A stretch of 37,436 nt of DNA. It comes from a virus. The position numbers were made by a program, and so were the translations under genes. The stretch is taken from positions 1-37,436 of IMG/VR virus record IMGVR_UViG_3300024520_000224; one strand, written 5' to 3'. Below the pieces are notes generated by a model that was given only the letters and a program-made list of their open reading frames with translations, was not told the origin of the DNA and ran no database searches. Within the stretch, counting starts at the first letter, position 1. Each line of letters opens with the position of its first letter. This document shows positions 7,945 through 16,300 of the stretch, one piece after another.

Positions 7945-8580
7945 ATGTGGCGTTACCGAGAAATGATGTTCGAGGGTGAGCCGCCCAACCTGGTAGGGAA
8001 ATACAGCGGCACGCTCCTGGTGGTGGGGGGCGGACGATGCGTCTTCAAAGACATCGCAAAATACACGGGGGATTCGGGAACGGGAACCTTCACGGGTCTT
8101 CGTCGCTGGCAAGAGTCGGGCTCCCACGATGTTATGGCGGTCAACGATATAGGCCAGTGGCTCACTTGCAAGATCGAGCACTGGTGCTCACTGCACGCCG
8201 ACCACCTGATGAATTGGATGACACTCAGGCGCCACCACGGACTGAATTGCGACGCCATCCAGACGCACGGCCACAAAGAGAAGCCCGGCATCGATAACCC
8301 TTGGCCGATGGTCCCGAACATGGGCGGCCTGTCGGGGCTCTATGCCGCGATGCTTGGCGTGCTCCTGGGATACGAGAAGGTAGTGCTCGCCGGCATTCCG
8401 TGTGACGGCACGGGCCGCTTTTATGATCCGCCCGACTCTGGGGGGATGCACGGAGAGCGATCCATCATCACCGCGTGGGGCGAGAACATGAATTGCTACC
8501 CAGAGATGAAGGAATACGTCACTTCCCTAAGTGGCTACACGAGAGAAGTTCTAGGAGGGCCAGATGGCATCGGTCGTTGA
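7945..8580 (+). CDS. Rossmann-like protein resembling MptE-like/DUF115 family
   Basis: A 211-residue protein. TLLVVGGGRCVFKDI near the N-terminus is a glycine-rich nucleotide-binding loop. HDVMAVNDIGQWL follows, and then LGVLLGYEKVVLAGIPCDG (about 140-158). That order is shared by DUF115/MptE-like proteins, some of which sit in sugar and glycan loci. I chose the ATG at 7945, behind AGGCGG. The longer frame from 7873 would overlap the previous gene by 65 bases. It lies inside the virion gene block, between fibre-like and tail-tube genes, with its end overlapping the next start by 17 bases. Substrate is unknown. Confidence 0.6.
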   Translation: MWRYREMMFEGEPPNLVGKYSGTLLVVGGGRCVFKDIAKYTGDSGTGTFTGLRRWQESGSHDVMAVNDIGQWLTCKIEHWCSLHADHLMNWMTLRRHHGLNCDAIQTHGHKEKPGIDNPWPMVPNMGGLSGLYAAMLGVLLGYEKVVLAGIPCDGTGRFYDPPDSGGMHGERSIITAWGENMNCYPEMKEYVTSLSGYTREVLGGPDGIGR

Positions 8581-9124
8581 GATTTGTTCAAACGCTCTTA
8601 ACCTTCTGGGCGATGACCCGATCAGTTCTCTGACAGAGGACAATGATAGGGCCCGTCTCTGTAACGCCTTCTATGCCCAGGCGCGTGATGCGACCCTGAG
8701 GGCCCACCCGTGGAATTGCGCCATCGTCTATCAGGAGTTCGCCCAGCTTGCGGCGGCGCCTCCTCATACCTGGGACTACTCCTTCCAGCTCCCGACTAGC
8801 CCGTACTGCCTCCGCGTTCTTCAGGAGGAACAGCCGACGGTAAAGTTCCAGGTTGTTGGCCGGAAGCTCTACGCGGACGAAGACTCCTTTAAGGCCATCT
8901 ACATCAGTCGGGTTATAGACCCCGCACAATTTGATGCGAGCCTGTACATGGCGCTGACCGCTCGCATGGCCTGGATGATGGCATACCCGCTCACAAAGAG
9001 CAGGACTGTCGCGTCGGACATGAAGGACCATTACAAGGACCAACTCCAGCTCGCCCGAGGAGACGACGGGCAGGAGGGAACGCCCACGAGGGTTCAAGCA
9101 AACATACTCGCCGAACAGAGGTAA
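8564..9124 (+). CDS. Tail tubular protein A-like (gatekeeper/adaptor)
   Basis: A 186-residue protein matching T7 gp11-type adaptors that bind below the portal. The diagnostic N-terminus VVEICSNALNLLGDDPISSL is present, then RARLCNAFYAQARDATLRA and HPWNCA (about 47-52). GGAGGG precedes the ATG, which lies within the end of the upstream gene. Gene order (adaptor then nozzle) is the standard podophage order. Length agrees with the family. Confidence 0.92.
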   Translation: MASVVEICSNALNLLGDDPISSLTEDNDRARLCNAFYAQARDATLRAHPWNCAIVYQEFAQLAAAPPHTWDYSFQLPTSPYCLRVLQEEQPTVKFQVVGRKLYADEDSFKAIYISRVIDPAQFDASLYMALTARMAWMMAYPLTKSRTVASDMKDHYKDQLQLARGDDGQEGTPTRVQANILAEQR

Positions 9125-9126
9125 CA

Positions 9127-11067
9127 ATGGCTCGGCTTCGACCTATTCAGACGAACATGACGGCGGGGGAGCTCTCCCCCAAGCTCGCCGGCCAGGTCAA
9201 CCTGGATAAGTACAAAAACGGCGCCGAGACCGTCGAGAATTATACGATCTTCAAACAGGGCGGCGCGACCCGTGCGCCCGGCACCCGCTTCGTCAAAGAA
9301 GTGAAGGACTCCACGGCCAAGACCATTTTGGTGCCCTTCGAGTTTAACATCACCCAGGCGTACATCCTCGAATTCGGCAACCTCTACATCCGCATATATA
9401 AGGACGGCGGCAACATCGAGAATAGTGGTGCCCCCGTTGAGGTCGTGACGCCCTACCTGACGGCCGACCTCCTCGAGCTACAGTTCGATCAGAGCGCGGA
9501 CGTTCTCTATATCACCCACCAGGACTACCGCCAACAAAAGCTCACGCGCTCGAGCCACACCTCGTGGACACTGACTGAGGTGGACAACCTCAACGGCCCC
9601 TGGCTCCCGACCAACACGACCGCGATCACAATGACCCCGTCGGTGACATCCGGCTCGGGCACGCTCACGGCGTCCGCGTCGTTCTTTGATGCACTTCATG
9701 TGGGCGCCATCTTCCAGATGCACAGCGGCTATGTGAAGATCGATGCATTCACGAGCGATGTGTTGGTGGACATGACGGTGGTGGAGACGCTCTCCGCGAC
9801 CACGGCGACTGCGAGCTGGGAAGAGGGCGCCTGGAGCGACTACCGGGGCTACCCGGGGGCGATTGCGTTTCACGACCAGGCCCTTTGGTATGCCGGCTCC
9901 ACGGAACAGCCGACCAACGTATGGCGCTCCCTCGTTGGCTCATTCGATGATTTCGACCTCGGCACCGGGCTGGCCACCGAGGGCATCAACGTCGAGATCA
10001 CGGAAGACAATATCATCAGGTGGCTCTCCTCGCAGGACCGCGTGCTCGCGTTGGGTACCGCAACGGCCGAGGGCTTCCTCCATTCGGGCAACGACACCTC
10101 ATCCATCGCGCCGGGTGTAATTGAATACAGCAATCAATCCAGTTATGGCTCTGGGACCATTCAGCCGCTCAAGGTTCACGGCGCCGTTCTTTTCGTTCAA
10201 CGCTCGGGAAGGAAGGTTAGAGAGGGAACCTTTCCTAAGGCTCCAGGTGGCGAAAGGTTCGCGCCTGACCTCTCTATCCTTTCCGAGCACATCACCTCAG
10301 GCGGCATCCTCGATTGGGCCTATGCCCAGGAGCTCGACTCCATCGTGTGGATGATCAGGAATGACGGCCAGCTCTTGGCGATGACCTACGAGCGGCCTCA
10401 GGACGTTGTGGCCTGGGCGAGGCGGAAGACCACCGACGCCACCTCGGACTGCGTGTTTGAGAGCGTGGCCGTCATCCCACACCCCGACGGTGACAGGGAC
10501 CAGGTCTGGGTGACGGTGAAGCGGACCATCAACGGCGCCACCAAGCGCTACGTCGAGTACATGGACGAAAACCTCCAGGTCGATTGTGCGCTGACCTACT
10601 CGGGCTCCGCGACTACGTCACTCACGGGGCTCACCCACCTCGAGGGTGAAGTGGTTGACGTCGTCTCGAGCGATGTTCCTCAGGCCCAGAAGACCGTGGC
10701 CGCGGCCGCCATCACCATTGATACGGCTGGCACGGATGTAGATGTGGGCCTCCACTACGACAGCGAGCTGAAGCTCCTGAGACCGGAAGCGGTGCTCGGC
10801 GATGGCTCACTCCAGGGTCGGAAGAAATCCTGGGGCGAGATCACCGTGCGCGTGTTCGAGTCTCTGGGGCTCACCATCAATGACACGCTCATCGATTTCA
10901 AGACTGCATCTGATCTCATGGACACGGCCATCCCCGTGTTCACGGGCGACAAGAAAGCAAAGAAGCTCGGCTGGGACGAAGAGGGACAGATCACCATCAA
11001 GCAGACCCAGCCACTCGCTCAGACCGTTCTCGCGGTCACGGGCGTGCTGGAAGTAACGGGGGATTAA
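9127..11067 (+). CDS. Tail tubular protein B-like (tail nozzle)
   Basis: A 646-residue protein of the podophage nozzle type. The family N-terminus is clear: MTAGELSPKLAGQVNLDKY and then a segment ending GGATRAPGTRFV. The beta-propeller-like middle has TLTEVDNLNGPWLP and many aromatic-rich strands. It forms the distal tail tube in T7-like particles (gp12). It follows the adaptor by two bases and is followed immediately by the internal virion genes, as expected. Confidence 0.92.
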   Translation: MARLRPIQTNMTAGELSPKLAGQVNLDKYKNGAETVENYTIFKQGGATRAPGTRFVKEVKDSTAKTILVPFEFNITQAYILEFGNLYIRIYKDGGNIENSGAPVEVVTPYLTADLLELQFDQSADVLYITHQDYRQQKLTRSSHTSWTLTEVDNLNGPWLPTNTTAITMTPSVTSGSGTLTASASFFDALHVGAIFQMHSGYVKIDAFTSDVLVDMTVVETLSATTATASWEEGAWSDYRGYPGAIAFHDQALWYAGSTEQPTNVWRSLVGSFDDFDLGTGLATEGINVEITEDNIIRWLSSQDRVLALGTATAEGFLHSGNDTSSIAPGVIEYSNQSSYGSGTIQPLKVHGAVLFVQRSGRKVREGTFPKAPGGERFAPDLSILSEHITSGGILDWAYAQELDSIVWMIRNDGQLLAMTYERPQDVVAWARRKTTDATSDCVFESVAVIPHPDGDRDQVWVTVKRTINGATKRYVEYMDENLQVDCALTYSGSATTSLTGLTHLEGEVVDVVSSDVPQAQKTVAAAAITIDTAGTDVDVGLHYDSELKLLRPEAVLGDGSLQGRKKSWGEITVRVFESLGLTINDTLIDFKTASDLMDTAIPVFTGDKKAKKLGWDEEGQITIKQTQPLAQTVLAVTGVLEVTGD

Positions 11068-11790
11068 ATGGCAATCACGACGGCCCTCGCGGTCGGGAGT
11101 TTTGCTCTCAGTGCGCTGGGGGCGATCCAGGGAAGGAACGCATCAAAGGATGCCGCCCGGGCACGGTCAGACGCGCTCGAGGCACAGGCTCGCATAGATG
11201 CGCTGAACGCCGAGGCATTCGAGGAACAGGCCGAGCTCGCCGCGTCGATAGAAGAAGAGAACGCCATCCTCATCGAGCAGGACGCGGACCTCAAATTCCT
11301 CCTCCTATTACAGGACGCGGACCTGGCACGCTTCGCGGGACTCAATGCGGCCGAGGACATGGCCCTCGTAACGAGGGTGGAATACGCGGACTCGGTGAAC
11401 GACCTGGCGGGGGGCGGCATCAGCATCGAGTCGGCCTCCTCGATCAATTTCATGCAGGAACAGCTTTTCATCGCCCAGAAAAATATCAACACGATTACAT
11501 TCAATGCCGAAATACAGGCGACGGCACGGGAGAACGAAGCAGACCGCGTCCTCTTCGCCGGGGATGTGGCGGCCAAGGGTGCCCGGGACAACGCGAGGCA
11601 GGAGCGCCTCAAGGGTGAGATTGCCAAGCGCGGAGCCCTCGCGGCGGCGGCCAATAACAGCCGGGCATCTGGCGCGGCGCTCACCTCGGGCAACGCCATG
11701 GCCAACGCACAGTTCACCTCGAACATCGGGAACAGTCTCCTCACGTTCGCCAGCTCCAAGGGCGGACAGGAAGCCATGGGCGTAACCTGA
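11068..11790 (+). CDS. Internal virion (ejection) protein, T7 gp14-like
   Basis: A 240-residue Ala/Glu-rich helical protein. The hydrophobic start ITTALAVGSFALSALGAI, a long coiled coil (about 25-95) and a Ser/Gly/Asn-rich end are the layout of gp14-type core proteins, which are ejected to form a channel in the outer membrane. It is the first of three genes in the usual gp14-gp15-gp16 order. GGGGGATTAA lies ahead of the ATG, and the stop overlaps the next ATG. Assignment rests on synteny and composition. Confidence 0.75.
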   Translation: MAITTALAVGSFALSALGAIQGRNASKDAARARSDALEAQARIDALNAEAFEEQAELAASIEEENAILIEQDADLKFLLLLQDADLARFAGLNAAEDMALVTRVEYADSVNDLAGGGISIESASSINFMQEQLFIAQKNINTITFNAEIQATARENEADRVLFAGDVAAKGARDNARQERLKGEIAKRGALAAAANNSRASGAALTSGNAMANAQFTSNIGNSLLTFASSKGGQEAMGVT

Positions 11791-13397
11791 TGCCGACATT
11801 GAAACGAACCAAGCCATCCATGAACGCGCTCTCCTCGAGCGGGGAGCGGTCACTGCTTCCCACATCGAGTGGGCGACGCCAGGTTATCGCCACCGGGACG
11901 AAGGTGCATCCTGACGGCATATCGCCCTCGGTGGCGGCCATGGAGAACGAGGCCAAGGCCAAGGGCCATCAGGTTCTCGCTGACCTCGGCAACCAGGCCG
12001 CCAGTATCTTCTTCCAGATCGACGAGCGGCTCAACCGGGCCGAGGATGCCGCTACCCTCTCGCAATTCAAATCCCAGCTCAAGGTGGGCCTCAACTCCAT
12101 CGGCAATCAGTTCGGTCAGCAAGACCCGTCCGTGGCCGACTACTCCAAGAAGGCCGAGAAGGCGTTCGGGACATTCGCCACCAAACTTGCGAAGGGATAC
12201 TCGAAGGATGCGCGTTCGGGACTCAAGGCCGGTATCAGCGGGGAGATCAACAAGGCGCTCGCAGACAACTCCATCAAGTTCCAGAACGCGACCATTAAGC
12301 GCCGGAAAGACCAGGCTGTGGCACGGAGCGTAGACATCGTTGACGCTTACAAGAAGGCTGGCGTGACGGCAGACACTGAAGAGGTCGAGATCATAAAGGC
12401 CGACATCTCTAAGCTCCTGAGGGGGCTGTCAGCCAACGGCGTGATCCCCGCACCCACGGCGGCTAAGCAGATTCATGCCGCACGCAGGGAAATCGACGAG
12501 GGACGCGCACGGTGGTCTGCCAGCAACGAAGACTTTCATGTATTCAAGGATAGGCTCAGGAGTGGGGAGTTCAGGGAGGGGGACTATCTATTCCTGCAAC
12601 GGCAAGAAAAATACTCGATTGATCTCAAGGACAAACTCGAGCGGCGTGCCGTTCGTCTCAAGGAGAAGGATCAAAAGCGGTCGCTTCAGATCGTGTACGG
12701 GAAGATTGACAAGGGTCTTTTCACCGAGTCTGACATAGCGAAAGAGGGGGCACTCGGCAATATCTCTCCCGCTGGCGTTAATGCGGCAAACGCCAGGCTG
12801 AACAAATTCCTTACGGACGGCGGTAGACCTGACAACTCAAAAGAGGTTGGTCGCATCAGGCAAGATATGTTTGAGCACCCCGACAAGTACAACAACCAGA
12901 CCCTGAACGCTATCTATGTCAATGGCGAGATTAACCACAAGGAATTGCGTAGTCTCGAGAAAGACCTGGACTCGCTCGACCTGTTCAAGGCGCGTGAGTA
13001 TAGGCCGGGCCTCAACGCCATCCGCAGGGCTTTCGGCTTTGACTCGCGTGGCATGGCATTCGAGAAGAGATACACGCAAGACGAAAACGTCCACCGGTTC
13101 GGTCAGGCCATGGCCGAGTTCAACAACCTTATTGCTGGCCGCGCCGTAACCCCAGATAAAATACTCGACCTGTCGGTTGACATGATCGCCAAATGGAAAG
13201 TCATATCCGGTGCCCGGCTCAAGGTCGCACCCATGACGAAAGATGAAGCGGTGGCTCGCTACAGGGAGAGGCACGGGAAAGACCCGGCCACATTAGAGCA
13301 AGAGAGACAGCAGGATTTTGAGAATGCCCGAAAGAGCGGACAGAGGTCTGGCTGGAAAGCCAGACAGGACGCCTTTCGTAAGATAGGGGTGAAATAA
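11790..13397 (+). CDS. Internal virion protein, T7 gp15-position
   Basis: A 535-residue Lys-rich, mostly helical protein in the second slot of the ejection-protein trio. Residues 1-40 are Ser/Thr/Lys-rich and probably disordered. The rest is predicted helix with repeated Lys/Asp/Ala patterns (EKAFGTFATKLAKGYSKDAR). No enzymatic motif is seen. In T7 the equivalent protein lines the trans-envelope tunnel. The end is basic (RKSGQRSGWKARQDAFRKI). Confidence 0.7.
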   Translation: MPTLKRTKPSMNALSSSGERSLLPTSSGRRQVIATGTKVHPDGISPSVAAMENEAKAKGHQVLADLGNQAASIFFQIDERLNRAEDAATLSQFKSQLKVGLNSIGNQFGQQDPSVADYSKKAEKAFGTFATKLAKGYSKDARSGLKAGISGEINKALADNSIKFQNATIKRRKDQAVARSVDIVDAYKKAGVTADTEEVEIIKADISKLLRGLSANGVIPAPTAAKQIHAARREIDEGRARWSASNEDFHVFKDRLRSGEFREGDYLFLQRQEKYSIDLKDKLERRAVRLKEKDQKRSLQIVYGKIDKGLFTESDIAKEGALGNISPAGVNAANARLNKFLTDGGRPDNSKEVGRIRQDMFEHPDKYNNQTLNAIYVNGEINHKELRSLEKDLDSLDLFKAREYRPGLNAIRRAFGFDSRGMAFEKRYTQDENVHRFGQAMAEFNNLIAGRAVTPDKILDLSVDMIAKWKVISGARLKVAPMTKDEAVARYRERHGKDPATLEQERQQDFENARKSGQRSGWKARQDAFRKIGVK

Positions 13398-13398
13398 C

Positions 13399-16300
13399 GT
13401 GGTTGATCAGATCAACGCCGGTGCAGACGCCGTGAATGATACGGGTGAGCCCGTCCTCCATTTCTCGATGAGCGCCCCTGTCACTGACACGCAAGACCCA
13501 GACTTCGAGGTGGACAGCGACGATATTACGGAGCGCCTCGGCACCTTCTACGAGGACATGGAATTTGAGCAGGACGAGGCTGTTGCGTATGGGCACGAGC
13601 TTGAGGATGTTGCCCAGACCGCCAAGCAGGAAGAACACGACGTACAGCGACAGGAAGCCGCCGTCCGAAACGAAGCCGAGAATATAAAGGTGAGCGAGGC
13701 CGACTTCGCCGCAGAGCCTTCCGGTGGTTCAGAGGTGGTGGACGATGTGGTCGAGGGCGCACAGGAGGCACCCGTTCAGATAGTTGGTGCCGTCATCGAT
13801 GCGATCAAGCAGACAGGCCAGGCGCTCGTGGACATGGGGCTTGGCATGGCGAAGCGTCCCGGCTCTCAGGGGGCCCTTGGTCTCGCTAGCGCGATGGCTA
13901 TCAGCGGACACGACACGCCGGAGAGCTTCGAGGCAGAGATGCGGAAGGGTATCGAAGCCCTTCCCACGACCCCCGACGCGAAGACATGGACGGGCGCATT
14001 CATCAGGCACGGCACGCGCATGGGCCTTCAGTTCGTTGCGGGTTCCAAGGCGGCAGGAGCGGTGGGCGCGACCAAGTTATACCTCAAGGGCATGGCTGGC
14101 GGTGTTGTGCTTGATGCGGGGGGGCAGTCGGTCGATGAAGACAACCTCGCGGCGATGAGTGAACAGCTCGGTGAGTGGCTTTCCGGCTTCGACCCCGAGA
14201 GTGCCGAATGGAAGAGGGTGCTCCACAACATGAGCCCCCTGTTCAATAACGCGATTACTAAGTACATCGGCGAGCCTGTCGAGGAACTGGAGAACGGCGC
14301 CGCAGAGAAAAGGTTCCGCAACGCGCTCGATGGTCTTGTGGCCGAGGCCCTGATCGGGACGGTCGTTGCTGTGGCCAAGGGGATGAACGCATTCGTAAAG
14401 AACAAAGGGCTTCTCGCTCGGATCAGAAAAGAGGTCGGCAATTTTCTGCGTGACCAGGAGGGTGCCCTGCATCTCGGGCCCGGTCAGGCGAAGCAGATTG
14501 TCGAGGACAACGACACGCGCCTGGCGATGCAATTCTATAGCCCCATTCTCACAGAAGAGCAGACCACCGCAGACGCGCTTAAATTCATTGGGTCTGACAA
14601 CCACAAATTGGCCGGGGTTCTTGTCCGCAACGTGGACGAGCAGTTGGGCCTCTCGGCCTCCAATACTCAGGCGGCCGTGGGAGATTGGGCCAGCCCTAAA
14701 TATGGCTCGGGCTCCGAGGCGTCTTTTGTCACCACCGTCTCGGGCTCGAAGATGCGCTCGCTCCAAGACACCTTCAACCTTTTCAAACTCTCGGCGGCCA
14801 TCAAGGGCCGGCTCCTCAACCAGCGGTCTGTCATTGTGTTTGTGGAGGGCGAGGGTAAAGAGGCCACCTCTCGGGTGCATGACGCCTTTGTTCCCAGCGG
14901 GTCAGGGAGTATTGAGCAGATCAAGGCCGCCCTCAGTGAGGCGGGGATTGAGGGGCGCACTCTCGTTCCAGAAGCCGGTGGCACCCGCATATATGTGTTT
15001 GACGAAGACGGCTCAAGGGGAGATACTTTCAAGACCTTTGTCAACGCCTATGAGGGCATTGGCGATTATGGTGTTCGTTCTGGAATGGGGGAAGAATTCG
15101 GTGCCAAATTTGGAGAACCAAGGTCCGCCGCCCGGGCGGTCTATGAGAAAGAGGAAGAAGCCCTCAAACTTGCAACCAATAGATCGTACCGGGAAATCGA
15201 CTCAGGAGGCGAGGGGGCTATTCTTGCCGGGTCAAGGGAATCTCGGGAACTCTTCCGAGCCGCCCAGGTCTTCAGGGACCGACGCGACGGAGTAATCCAC
15301 CTCGATGGAATAGATGCCGAGCTTGTTGTAAAGCGGACCGGGAAGAATGGTCCCGAGCGCGGCCTGAAGAAAATGAACTCGAAGAATGCGAATGCCCTTG
15401 CGGATGCGGGGGCATTTTCATTTGTGGCCACCGACTCTCCGCGAAAGGGCTACGCCAAGTTCAACGAGTGGATGACCGAGAACGTGCCGGCGTGGGAGGA
15501 CATCAATCACGAGCCCACGCGCAAAGCTATCCACAAGAAGGCCAAGGCCTCATTCAAAAAGCTCGCCGCGATGGCGGTCAAGGGGCACAAGAAACGACTG
15601 AACTCGCTCGAGGAGCTGAACGAGCTTTATCTCAAGGGCGAGTCCAACTCGCTCTGGTACGTCGATGCACAGAGTGCCATCAAATCCTTCGTTGTTAAGG
15701 GCCACGAGAACATCTTCACGGCCTTCTTCGCCGCGACATCCAACATGGCAGACCCAGCCGCTAACGTGGGCCACGCCATCGAGGTGTACCTGAAGTTTCT
15801 GGCCGGCGAGCCCATCCTCCAGGGCGATTTCAAATCCACAGCGGCCGAGGCCATCGCCAAGGCCTCCAACAAGATAATTGAAGCCGCCAAGAAGGGCGGC
15901 CTCGACACCGACTTCTCGCCGTTCCTTGGCCCGAAGACGATGCCATTCTACAAGAACCTTGGTGGCGACCTTAATTACTCCACCAATGATGTATGGCAAG
16001 GCCGAGCACACGGCTGGCTTCTGGGCGGCTCGTTGCGCGACGCCAAGGGGAACGTCCTCAAGCGAACCAAGACGTATCCCGACGGCTCCACCAGGGAATT
16101 CAATAAGACCGGCCCAGCTCCCACAACCGCACAGCACAACTTCATGGAAGCGTCCACCAAGTATCTCGCTCGACAGAACGGCGTAGCCCCTGCCGTACAG
16201 CAAGCAGGGATGTGGGCCGGCATCAAGATGCTTCTCGACAAGAAGGGTCTGGGTGCCGTGGAGGACGTAAGGAAGACACTCGTCCGCATCGCCACAGAGC

